A stretch of DNA of 64,000 bases from Halalkalibacter hemicellulosilyticusJCM 9152 (lineage in GTDB: Bacteria; Bacillota; Bacilli; Bacillales; Bacillaceae_D): NCBI RefSeq assembly GCF_000513115.1, contig NZ_BAUU01000001.1, positions 62,001-126,000 of the forward strand. The letters are read 5' to 3'. The translations under genes were made by a program, and so were the position numbers. Under the pieces are notes generated by a model, which saw only the letters and a program-made list of their open reading frames with translations, was not told the DNA's origin and made no database searches. Below are positions 6,524-14,786 of the stretch, piece after piece. The first letter of the stretch is position 1. Each line of letters starts with the position of its first letter.

Positions 6524-8546
6524 TTATAAACTGTACCGGTAAGGAAAAATAAAAATCGCTTCCTTTATTTAATTGACTATTTACGTGTAATTCACCCTTA
6601 TGATAATCAATAATCTCTTTGGAGATCGCAAGACCTAGACCAGAGCCATTTTCCTTTTTTGTTTGATAAAATCGTTTGAAAATCATTTCATGTTCAGATG
6701 GATCTATTCCTATGCCAGAATCCACGATATGCAGTATGACTTGTCCCACCTTCGTTGAAGAAGGTAGTTGCCATTCGAGAATCACTCGAATCGCTTCTTT
6801 TGCAGGTGAAAATTTAATGGCGTTTGTTAATAGATTCGAATATACTTGTTCTATTCGAAAAGGATCAATGACCATTTCGGCTTGTTGAGTAGCTGGTAAT
6901 GGGTTACGTTCCTCGAATGAAAAATGAAGATCTTTTTCTAGAAACTCCCATTCATATTTTTCATATAATAGTTTAAAAAAGGAACGAGCCTCCGTGCGTT
7001 TAAACTGAAAGTCAACTTGTCTCGTCTCTAACTTAGTTAGCTCTACTAAGTCGTCAATTAACCTTTCTAATAAAATCGTTCTCTCGAATATCCGATCCGC
7101 ATATTTAGATGCGTTTTGAGTAATAATACCGTCTCGCAAAGCTTTTGAATAACCTTTGATGGAGGTGATAGGTGTACCTAGCTCATGAGAAATAGTAGAT
7201 AACAATTGAGTACGGAACATTTCAGCCTGCTTGAGTTTAGCTGTTCGTTCTTCTACCTTCATTTCAAGTAATTCATTCGATTGTTGTAGCTTGTTAGATA
7301 ATTGTTCGGCATCGTTTAATGCTTTTGAAAATCGTGATGAGAGATTGATTGCTTGAGTGAAAAGGAAAATTAATAAGCCATATGATAAATAATCCCCTGT
7401 ATGGATAATATCGTTATAAAACAAAATATCGTTAAGCGCAAATAGAAAGAAAAAGGCAAATCCAATTGCATTTGAAGTAGAGCCTCTTCTTTTATGAATG
7501 GCGGAAGCGATATATATGTATAGCGTATATAAAATAGCTGGAAAGAGCATAAACCAAGTAAACATAAAAATATAATTTGTGAAAATAATAGCTGGTGTTG
7601 ATAAAACAAAGATAGAGAAAATAAGTAGCATGATACTAATGATAATAGGTATGAACCGAACCGACTCTTTTGGGTACTCATAATGAATAAAGAAAACGAG
7701 CATAATGGCAGCAAAAGCAACGGACAAATATTCCATTTTGGACACCCATTCCCAAGATAAATAAGGAAATAAGTACAACGCGGTCGATTCACCTAGGATG
7801 CTAATTCGAATAGTTATAAAGAAGCATAGGAAGCTAAAAATTAATGAAGTCTTTTCACTTTTTCGAAAGAAATAGATGAACATAAAGTAAATGGCCATCA
7901 TGATGAATAAGCCAATGACAAACGATTGCATCGTGACATTGAAGGTTCTTATATATGTGATAGTCTCGGCATTTCCTAAATGAAGCCTTTCCCACATCCC
8001 ACCATGTCTATGATGAAAGTTAGAAACTTGAATGATTAATTCGTTCTTTCCAGGTTGTGCTTCAAAATAAATCACTTGCGGATAATTCCTCGGAATCGTG
8101 TCAGCAGAGGTTGTGCCGACAGTACCATTTCCGCCTTTCTCTTCTCCATTAATCCAAACCCGATAAGCCGTTTCAACACGTTTAAAATAAAGTCCGAGTG
8201 TGGAGTTTGACTCGATTTGCTTATGAGATAATGTAAATGTCAATCGATAAGTTGCATAGCCTTGACTTGATAAGGGGGCACCTGCTATCGAGTAGGTGGC
8301 CCATAAATCAGGGACGTGAGCGTATTGAGGCGAACGAGATACTCCATCAAAGTCGCTAGGCTCCAATAATTGTTCCCAATAAAATTCCCACTCTCCTCTT
8401 AAGTCGACGGTTTCATTAAGGGAATCCCAAGTTTGTAAGTCGATGACTCCTTGTTGAGCAGTGGTTTCTGCTTTGGCGTGGTTATTAGCATAAAAAGCAG
8501 ACACTATCAAGAATGCTACAATTAGTGCGATGTGTAGCCATTTCAT
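6501..8546 (-). CDS. Membrane sensor histidine kinase with 7TMR-DISM sensor region
   Basis: A 681-aa sensor kinase. A signal-like hydrophobic N-terminus is followed by an extracytoplasmic beta-sandwich domain (about residues 35-190; motifs WDSLNETVDLRGEWEFYWEQ and NYPQVIYFEA) of the 7TMR-DISMED2 type, which is related to carbohydrate-binding folds. Seven membrane helices (about 200-400), a coiled coil, a HisKA domain with phospho-acceptor His454 (STISHELGTP) and an HATPase_c domain with N box (NLLTNAIKFSP) and G boxes (DSGIGI, GSGLGLAI) follow. ATG 8546 is chosen over the upstream TTG because GGGGGA sits 7 nt before it. DISM kinases often sense extracellular small molecules or sugars, but the ligand is unknown. 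The 293 bp upstream to the next operon shows only A/T-rich promoter-like sequence. Confidence 0.9.
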   Translation of the reverse strand: MKWLHIALIVAFLIVSAFYANNHAKAETTAQQGVIDLQTWDSLNETVDLRGEWEFYWEQLLEPSDFDGVSRSPQYAHVPDLWATYSIAGAPLSSQGYATYRLTFTLSHKQIESNSTLGLYFKRVETAYRVWINGEEKGGNGTVGTTSADTIPRNYPQVIYFEAQPGKNELIIQVSNFHHRHGGMWERLHLGNAETITYIRTFNVTMQSFVIGLFIMMAIYFMFIYFFRKSEKTSLIFSFLCFFITIRISILGESTALYLFPYLSWEWVSKMEYLSVAFAAIMLVFFIHYEYPKESVRFIPIIISIMLLIFSIFVLSTPAIIFTNYIFMFTWFMLFPAILYTLYIYIASAIHKRRGSTSNAIGFAFFFLFALNDILFYNDIIHTGDYLSYGLLIFLFTQAINLSSRFSKALNDAEQLSNKLQQSNELLEMKVEERTAKLKQAEMFRTQLLSTISHELGTPITSIKGYSKALRDGIITQNASKYADRIFERTILLERLIDDLVELTKLETRQVDFQFKRTEARSFFKLLYEKYEWEFLEKDLHFSFEERNPLPATQQAEMVIDPFRIEQVYSNLLTNAIKFSPAKEAIRVILEWQLPSSTKVGQVILHIVDSGIGIDPSEHEMIFKRFYQTKKENGSGLGLAISKEIIDYHKGELHVNSQLNKGSDFYFSLPVQFINEEEKRE

Positions 8547-8839
8547 AAAAGATTCCCCCAAATATAAACAATTATTACTATCATATCATGAAATATGTCG
8601 AATTTTTATAGAGGAATGAAGTCTAAGAGATGATTTTCAACAAAAATATAAGTGAGTAGATAGGAGGATGAATAAGTGTTTGTTAAATGAAAGTTCGGTA
8701 CTTATTTTGTTTATAGGGCTTCCATTATAGGAAGAAATTAAAGATCTTATTTTTTGAATAGAGTAATATTTTCTAATGATTTTTATACAGTTTGCTATGT
8801 AGAATAGAAGAAAAGATTGTCTAAAAAGGGTGTGGACTT

Positions 8840-10678
8840 ATGAATAAATTAATTAATAAAATTGATCAATGGACAAGTAATATTCTAGTTCATCCGAAAC
8901 TACTAGTCACTTTTTATATTGTTAGTTTGTTACCATTAGCGATCGTTTCGTCGTTTATGTATGTCAATTCGACTCAAGCATTAAAGGAAGAATTGGGAAG
9001 TCATATCGTTGAGACATCACGGCAGGTAGATTTAAGAATGAATTCATTCATCGGAGAAATGGGAGCGCTTTCTAGGATTGTGCATTTTGATCCGGATGTT
9101 CAGCGTTTTTTAAATTTAAAGGACCAAACGGAGCCTACATCTTTATCATGGCAACTCGATTTACGTCACTTTTTGAGAAACATAGTTTCACATCGTGAAT
9201 ATTTATGGTCTGTGTTTCTAATTAATGATCATGGAGGTGTTATTTATTATAGTGAAGATTTTGTTAATCCTGTCTTTGCAAGCTGGTGGCACCAAATTGA
9301 ACTGGATCATGATTTTCATCATGACCCTATTTACCAAAAAATTGTTCGCGAAAAAGAGTTTCTCTTATACCAACCTCATAAATCTGATTATTATAACGGT
9401 GATTATGTTGTAACGTTCGGAGGAAGGTTATATCAGTTGAATAAAGAGAGAGGAACCTTATTGTTTAATTTTGATCCAGATTATTTTGCGAGTATGAGTA
9501 ATTCAATACATTTAGGTGATACAGGATATGTAGCGATTTTTTCAGAAGAGGGAGATTTGCTTTTTGAACATGACAAGGTAACAGAGAATTTAATAGATGA
9601 CTTACCAGAGTTCAATATATTGAAAGAAGAAAGTGGCTATGAGTTAGTAGATTTAGGTGGTGAACAAACATTGATAGCCATTAATACTTCAGAGAATACT
9701 GGTTGGAAATACATTGGGGTCGTACCGTTTCATGAAGTATCGGGGAAAATAAGTTCAATTCAGAATGGGATTTATTTGATGGCTGTTACATCATTGGTTA
9801 TTATCTTCGTATTTTCTAAATACTTGGCTAGAGTGATTACAAGACCGCTATTTACGTTACAAAATTATATGAAACGTGCTGAACAAGGTAATTTATCGCT
9901 ACGTGTACCGTTAGAACGTGAAGACGAATTTGGTATGTTAACGAGAGCGTTCAATCGGATGATTGAGCGGTTAGAGCTGCTTCGTGATAAAGTATATGTT
10001 TCTGAAATAAAGCACATGAAACTACAATTATTGAATAGAGAATCAGAGTTGAAAACATTACAAATGCAAATTAACCCTCATTTTCTATATAACACATTAA
10101 ATACGATGAAATGTGTTGGGGAGGTTTATAACGTGAAGGAAGTGTCTGAAATGAGCGAATCACTTTCTGATATGTTTCGTTATAGCATCGATCAAGATAA
10201 ATTTAAACTATTTGAAGAAGAAATAAATCATGTAAAAGCTTTTTTGAAAATTATTCAAATTCGTTTTCCTAATCAAGTAGATTGTCATTTCGATATAGAT
10301 TCAAGCCTGTTTAATCTACCTGTTCTTAAGTTAATTCTTCAGCCGATTGTAGAGAATGCGGTCGAGCACGGGATTACGCCAAAAGCTTCTCGAGGAATCA
10401 TCAATATTAGCGCTAGAAAAGAATCTGACGGATTATTGATCGAAATCGTTGATGACGGGATTGGAATGTCTGATACGAAGCTGAAAGAGCTTCAAGATAC
10501 AATTTATAAAAAAACGGATTCAAATCAAGGTATCACAATGAACTCTTCTCATATTGGCTTATCTAATGTACATCAAAGGCTGACATTAAGCTATCATGGG
10601 AGCGGAGGTTTAGAGATCGATAGTGAATATCAGACTGGAACAACTGTAACGGTTCGTATACCGATTCATAATGAGTGA
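8840..10678 (+). CDS. YesM-type sensor histidine kinase
   Basis: A 612-aa membrane kinase likely to sense an extracellular carbohydrate. It has a membrane helix near residue 25-45, an extracytoplasmic Cache-like sensor region to about 305, a second helix (about 308-330), a HAMP linker (ITRPLFTLQNYMKRAEQGN), the His_kinase PF06580 motif with phospho-acceptor His414 (QINPHFLYNTLN) and a C-terminal HATPase_c domain (VENAVEHGI, DDGIGM, GLSNVHQRL). The start is ATG 8840 with AAAAGGGTGTG upstream. The partner YesN-type regulator overlaps its end, and both sit directly upstream of a sugar ABC transporter, sulfatase and FGE operon, the usual layout for YesMN systems controlling oligosaccharide uptake. 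Confidence 0.92.
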   Translation: MNKLINKIDQWTSNILVHPKLLVTFYIVSLLPLAIVSSFMYVNSTQALKEELGSHIVETSRQVDLRMNSFIGEMGALSRIVHFDPDVQRFLNLKDQTEPTSLSWQLDLRHFLRNIVSHREYLWSVFLINDHGGVIYYSEDFVNPVFASWWHQIELDHDFHHDPIYQKIVREKEFLLYQPHKSDYYNGDYVVTFGGRLYQLNKERGTLLFNFDPDYFASMSNSIHLGDTGYVAIFSEEGDLLFEHDKVTENLIDDLPEFNILKEESGYELVDLGGEQTLIAINTSENTGWKYIGVVPFHEVSGKISSIQNGIYLMAVTSLVIIFVFSKYLARVITRPLFTLQNYMKRAEQGNLSLRVPLEREDEFGMLTRAFNRMIERLELLRDKVYVSEIKHMKLQLLNRESELKTLQMQINPHFLYNTLNTMKCVGEVYNVKEVSEMSESLSDMFRYSIDQDKFKLFEEEINHVKAFLKIIQIRFPNQVDCHFDIDSSLFNLPVLKLILQPIVENAVEHGITPKASRGIINISARKESDGLLIEIVDDGIGMSDTKLKELQDTIYKKTDSNQGITMNSSHIGLSNVHQRLTLSYHGSGGLEIDSEYQTGTTVTVRIPIHNE

Positions 10679-10691
10679 TGGAGGAGATGTC

Positions 10692-11441
10692 ATGTTTCGA
10701 ATACTAGTGGTTGAAGATGAATTCTGGATGTGTGAAGGGTTGAAAAAGATGGTTCGCCAGTTAGATATCAATTTTATAGTTGCGGACGTAGCTCATAATG
10801 GAAAAGAAGCACTTGAGAAAATGAAGGAACAAACGTTTGATTTGTTATTTGCAGATATTAATATGCCAATTATGGACGGACTACAAATGATGGGTGAAAT
10901 GGAGAACTTGAAGTACAATGTGCCTGTCATTATTATTACAGGCTTTGATGAGTTTGAATATGCTCGAAAGGCTTTGCGCTACGGTGCTGTTGATTATTTG
11001 TTAAAACCGATAAAAAATGATGAACTGAGAGATGTTTTGGAGCACTGGGAGTTGGAGCATAAAAAACAATACGGCCTTATTAATAACGAACCAAAAAATT
11101 TAGAGTTTAATAATAGCGGTGCCGACCTTATACAATCGATTTTGCAACTTATTGAGGCTAATTATATGGAAGATTTGTCACTATCGATATTGGCCGATCA
11201 AGCAGGATATAATGCTTCTTACCTTAGTCGATTATTTAAGGTAGAAACAGGAAAGGGCTTTGTACAATATTTAAGGGATATACGAATGAAACATGCGTGC
11301 GATCTGTTAATAGCTAGTAAGTTGACAATTGAGCATATATCGCAACAGGTTGGTTTTTTGGATGAAAAACATTTTAGAAGAACGTTTAAAAAGGACTTAG
11401 GGATGACGCCTGGAGAATATCGAAAAATATATGGAAAGTAA
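10692..11441 (+). CDS. YesN-type AraC-family response regulator
   Basis: A 249-aa regulator with an N-terminal receiver domain (acidic Glu8-Asp9-Glu10, phospho-acceptor Asp55 in LLFADINMP, conserved Lys in LLKPIKNDE) and a C-terminal pair of AraC helix-turn-helix motifs (SLSILADQAGYNASYLSRLF and ISQQVGFLDEKHFRRTFKK). The linker between them is short for the YesN family. ATG 10692 is preferred because GGAGGA precedes it by 6 nt; the frame is open to 10671, inside the kinase gene. It should activate the downstream ABC transporter/sulfatase operon, whose upstream region contains an 18-nt palindrome and a cre-like site. Confidence 0.92.
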   Translation: MFRILVVEDEFWMCEGLKKMVRQLDINFIVADVAHNGKEALEKMKEQTFDLLFADINMPIMDGLQMMGEMENLKYNVPVIIITGFDEFEYARKALRYGAVDYLLKPIKNDELRDVLEHWELEHKKQYGLINNEPKNLEFNNSGADLIQSILQLIEANYMEDLSLSILADQAGYNASYLSRLFKVETGKGFVQYLRDIRMKHACDLLIASKLTIEHISQQVGFLDEKHFRRTFKKDLGMTPGEYRKIYGK

Positions 11442-11487
11442 AAAAAAGCCCCCCTTAATGTAAAAAAGTGAGTCTAACTTTAAATTA

Positions 11488-11513
11488 TTAAAGCGCTTAC
11501 AATTAGTTGTAAG
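11488..11513 (+). promoter_or_regulatory. cre-like site overlapping an inverted repeat
   Basis: TTAAAGCGCTTACA at 11488-11501 matches a CcpA cre consensus (TGWAAGCGNTWNCW) at 13 of 14 positions. It overlaps a perfect inverted repeat, CTTACAA-TTAG-TTGTAAG, at 11496-11513. This suggests carbon catabolite repression plus a second regulator, perhaps the YesN-type protein, at the start of the transporter/sulfatase operon. Confidence 0.6.
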
Positions 11514-11530
11514 AAAGGAGGAATAACAGT

Positions 11531-11572
11531 ATGATGCTTTCTGCTCGTCTAGAGGAAGATCGAATGAGATAA
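11531..11572 (+). CDS. Possible 13-codon leader peptide upstream of the sugar ABC operon
   Basis: ATG ATG CTT TCT... encodes MMLSARLEEDRMR and stops at 11570-11572. It is too short for normal gene calling, but it is preceded by a perfect AAAGGAGG with 9-nt spacing, a better ribosome binding site than that of the following lipoprotein gene. It may be a leader or upstream ORF that modulates operon expression, or merely ribosome loading without function. No rare-codon run or attenuator hairpin is evident. Confidence 0.3.
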   Translation: MMLSARLEEDRMR

Positions 11573-11648
11573 GCGAGTTAAATATTTTACGTATAAAAAG
11601 ACATTGGATAGGTGGGGTAGATACGATATCAAAAGGGAGATTTTTAAA

Positions 11649-12812
11649 ATGAAAAAGTGGAGCTTCTTCTTTGGGGTATGTGCATGTGTAATTCTATTAG
11701 TAGCTTGTGGTAGTAATGATGATACTGCTGGAGATGGAAAAAGTGATGATTCAAATAGTAATGATACTAGTAGCGAAGAACAAGTTACGTTACGTGTCAT
11801 GGATTGGTATGATTCTACACTTGAACAACGGGATGAATTTCATGAGAAGTTTATGGAGAAATATCCACATGTAACAATCGAATATACGACACTTACATTG
11901 GATCAATTTAGAGATACTATTCTTTCAGCGGTTCGAACAGGAGAGGCACCAGATATCTTTCCTGTACCATTTGGATTTAGATTACCTAATTTAGTTGAAG
12001 ATGGATGGTATCAGCCACTAGAAGGTTTGGTTGATGAAGCTTTTTTTGATGGATTTTCAGAAGGAGCTTTTATTGAAGGTATAACAACTGTAGACGATGA
12101 GATTTATACGATACCTCAAAATTTACCTGCCTTTTCAACATTTGTGTTTTATAATAAAGATTTATTTAGGGAAGCTGGGCTAGATCCAGAACAGCCGCCT
12201 ACTACGTATGAAGAATTCCGTGATTATGCAAAAAAAATAACTGAAGCGGGAAATGGGAATTATTATGGCATTATTGAAGGTGGAAGGCAAACACAGCGTT
12301 GGACTACGACTGTTCAAGATTGGTCTTCTCTAAATGGGAGTGGGTTAAGCGAAGCAAGTCCAGTAAGTGTTTACACTGGGGAAGCACCGTTCCATACTGA
12401 GGCGGTATTAGATGTCTTTGACTTATTTGCAGGAATTGCTGATGACGGGAGCTATCATCCACAAACTTCGGGAATTTCTGCGCCTGAAGCTAGGCAACTA
12501 TTTGCCAATGGGGAAGCAGGATTTATTATTCAAGGTGTTTGGAATATTGGTATTTGGAATGAAAGTAACCCTGAATTGGATTATGGCGTAATGGCTCCTC
12601 CGCTATCAAATGGAGAACAAAGAGGTGTGATCAATTTAGTTAATATGCCGGGATTTGGTCTTTATTCTCAATCAGAGCACCCAGAATGGGCTGCACGATA
12701 TTTAGAGGAGTACTATGGTGGAGATTACTTTCAGCAAGAGGTTGTACAAAATAACTTGGAGCTTTCGATTGTAGATGGGATTAATGAAGAGTACGCGACA
12801 GGAGAGTATTGA
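11649..12812 (+). CDS. Sugar ABC transporter substrate-binding lipoprotein (family 1)
   Basis: The extracytoplasmic receptor of a carbohydrate ABC importer, 387 aa. Lipoprotein signal: MKKWSFF start, hydrophobic core, lipobox LVAC with lipidated Cys20, then a Ser/Asp/Asn-rich linker. The mature part is an SBP_bac_1 fold with characteristic segments (EKYPHVTIEYTTL, TGEAPDIF, YNKDLFREAGLDP, FANGEAGFIIQG). ATG 11649 has AGGGAGA upstream; the longer frame back to 11604 lacks support. It is the first gene of an operon with two permeases, a sulfatase and an FGE, so the ligand is probably a sulfated oligosaccharide. No ATPase is encoded here, and the usual shared MsmX-type ATPase elsewhere would be needed. 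A stem-loop follows the gene. Confidence 0.9.
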   Translation: MKKWSFFFGVCACVILLVACGSNDDTAGDGKSDDSNSNDTSSEEQVTLRVMDWYDSTLEQRDEFHEKFMEKYPHVTIEYTTLTLDQFRDTILSAVRTGEAPDIFPVPFGFRLPNLVEDGWYQPLEGLVDEAFFDGFSEGAFIEGITTVDDEIYTIPQNLPAFSTFVFYNKDLFREAGLDPEQPPTTYEEFRDYAKKITEAGNGNYYGIIEGGRQTQRWTTTVQDWSSLNGSGLSEASPVSVYTGEAPFHTEAVLDVFDLFAGIADDGSYHPQTSGISAPEARQLFANGEAGFIIQGVWNIGIWNESNPELDYGVMAPPLSNGEQRGVINLVNMPGFGLYSQSEHPEWAARYLEEYYGGDYFQQEVVQNNLELSIVDGINEEYATGEY

Positions 12813-12847
12813 TGATTTTAGATTATCTGAGTAGTTACTGACTTTGC

Positions 12848-12874
12848 TAGTGGCAGGTGTTATACCTGTCACTA
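12848..12874 (+). promoter_or_regulatory. Stem-loop between binding-protein and permease genes
   Basis: TAGTGGCAGGT pairs with ACCTGTCACTA (one G-T wobble) around the loop GTTAT, an 11-bp stem with no T-run after it. Its place between lipoprotein and permease suggests 3' end protection of the lipoprotein mRNA rather than termination. Confidence 0.6.
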
Positions 12875-12890
12875 ATGAAGGGGGAGGCAA

Positions 12891-13835
12891 ATGGAGAATG
12901 TATCAACGACAAAGATAAACAAAGTAACGTCAATAAAACAGAAGAAATATAACAAAAAAGTAGTCTTATGGTGTTGGTTATTTGTATTACCTAATTTAAT
13001 TTTATTTGCCTTGTTTCAAGGGTGGCCTATAGTAATTAACTGGTATTATTCAATGTCAAATTGGTCTGGGTTAAGTGCTCAACCTGATTTTATTGGCTTG
13101 GCCAATTTCCGTGAACTGATAAGTGATCAATATTTTTGGAATGCTTATAAAAATGTATTTATGTTTGCTGCAGGTACAGTTCCATCTCAGCTCATATTAG
13201 GTCTATTGTTTGCAGTGGTATTAAATAATCCAAAGTTGAAATTTGCAAACGTGTATAGAACACTTATTTTCATTCCTGTTGTGACAAGTGCTTCTATTAT
13301 TGGGATTATTATGGGGTTTATTTGGAGCCCCAATGGAGGAGTTAATTACTTATTAATAAGCATGGGAATCATTAATGTACCAATTGATTTTTTAGGAAGT
13401 ATGACTTGGTCGATGCCTACTGTCATTATAGTATCTGTTTGGATGAGTGTAGGGATTAACATGGTATTTTGGTTAGCAGGACTTCAAGGGATCCCAAGGG
13501 AATTATACGAAGCAGCGTATATTGATGGGGCTGGCTATGTTAAGACCTTTTTCAAAGTGACGGTTCCCCTACTGATTCCGATTGGAGCCGTCATATTACT
13601 TTTTAACTTTGCTTTTTCACTGAGAGTCTTTGATTTAATTAAAACACTTACGGATGGCGGACCTTTTTTCTCGACTGATGTAGTTTCGACGTATGTGTAC
13701 AGACATGCTTTTTCAGGAGAGGTTGGACAGCCGAGAATGGGATATGCTTCAGCGGCTGGATTATTCTTTGGCTTTACTGTTATTACGATAATGGCGACAC
13801 TTCAATTAATAAAGTATAAATTAAAACGAAAATAG
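12891..13835 (+). CDS. Sugar ABC transporter permease, MalF/UgpA type
   Basis: A 314-aa inner-membrane subunit with six predicted helices of the binding-protein-dependent transport family. After a basic cytoplasmic N-terminus (KQKKYNKK) the first helix contains the LFVLPNLILFALF motif. The cytoplasmic EAA coupling loop is ELYEAAYIDGAGYVKTFFKV, followed by PLLIPIG. Start ATG 12891 is preceded by GGGGGAGG. It pairs with the MalG-type permease encoded 56 bp downstream to form the channel for the sugar bound by the lipoprotein encoded upstream. Confidence 0.92.
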   Translation: MENVSTTKINKVTSIKQKKYNKKVVLWCWLFVLPNLILFALFQGWPIVINWYYSMSNWSGLSAQPDFIGLANFRELISDQYFWNAYKNVFMFAAGTVPSQLILGLLFAVVLNNPKLKFANVYRTLIFIPVVTSASIIGIIMGFIWSPNGGVNYLLISMGIINVPIDFLGSMTWSMPTVIIVSVWMSVGINMVFWLAGLQGIPRELYEAAYIDGAGYVKTFFKVTVPLLIPIGAVILLFNFAFSLRVFDLIKTLTDGGPFFSTDVVSTYVYRHAFSGEVGQPRMGYASAAGLFFGFTVITIMATLQLIKYKLKRK

Positions 13836-13891
13836 ATTGAATCTTATTATTTCGTATTACGAAATAAATGAGCAAAGTAAGGGGGGATAAA

Positions 13892-14746
13892 ATGAATAAC
13901 GTGATCTCTCGACGTATAAGCCTGAGCTCTTTACTAAGAGGTTGTACACATATTTTGTTTATTGGATTATGTTTTATATGGATCTATCCATTCTTATGGA
14001 TGGTTTCGTCATCATTCAAAACAGATCGAGAGTTTTTTGCTAATCGTCTAAGTCTAATTCCTGAAACACTTAATACGTCAAACTTTATACGAGCGTGGGA
14101 TACAGCGAACTTTAGCCAATATTTCTTAAATTCCTTTTTGATTACGGCCGGTGTTGTCCTTATAGTCATTGTAACGACTTCGGCTTGTGGCTATGCACTC
14201 GGTAGATATTCGTTCCCAGGAAAAAAATTAATCTTTGTCATTTTAATTTGCAGTATGTTTATTCCACTTGAGTTTTCTATTATTCCGATCGCTGTATTAA
14301 TTAATGCTTTAGGTCTTTCTAATTCACTGTTCGGGGTCATATTAGCTGAATCAGGTGGAGGATCGGTTATGCTAATCATGCTATTTGCAGGTTTCTTTAG
14401 TCAAATTCCAAAAGAATTAGAGGAATCAGCTACGATAGACGGAAGTGGATTTTTAAGGACGTATGTCAGTATTATGCTTCCATTATCGAAACCGATTATT
14501 GGTAGTGCGGCCATTATGCAAACTGTATGGACCTGGAACTCCTTTTTGCTTCCACTAGTGTTGACGCTTAGTAATCCAAGTATTCGCCCTTTAGCAGTAG
14601 GGATATATGCGTTTCGTGGGGAGAATGTAGTTGATTGGACAGGGATCGCCGCAGGAGCCACGATTTCTATTATTCCAGTCATTGTCGTCTTTTTATTTTT
14701 ACAGAGATATTTTATTGAAGGAATTTCAGGAGCAGTAAAAGGTTAA
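13892..14746 (+). CDS. Sugar ABC transporter permease, MalG/UgpE type
   Basis: Second permease of the importer, 284 aa, six predicted helices. The N-terminal FIWIYPFLWMVSSSFKTDREFF motif is typical of MalG-type subunits, and the EAA loop reads ELEESATIDGSGFLRTYVSI followed by MLPLSKPII. ATG 13892 is preferred over the in-frame ATG at 13868 because AAGGGGGG precedes it closely. The protein ends in the common EGISGAVKG C-terminus. It is followed after 40 bp by the sulfatase gene, whose ribosome binding site is AAAAGGAGAG, so the two are very probably cotranscribed. Confidence 0.92.
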   Translation: MNNVISRRISLSSLLRGCTHILFIGLCFIWIYPFLWMVSSSFKTDREFFANRLSLIPETLNTSNFIRAWDTANFSQYFLNSFLITAGVVLIVIVTTSACGYALGRYSFPGKKLIFVILICSMFIPLEFSIIPIAVLINALGLSNSLFGVILAESGGGSVMLIMLFAGFFSQIPKELEESATIDGSGFLRTYVSIMLPLSKPIIGSAAIMQTVWTWNSFLLPLVLTLSNPSIRPLAVGIYAFRGENVVDWTGIAAGATISIIPVIVVFLFLQRYFIEGISGAVKG

Positions 14747-14786
14747 GCATTTAAATATCTACGAATTTCTAAAAGGAGAGATTTTT

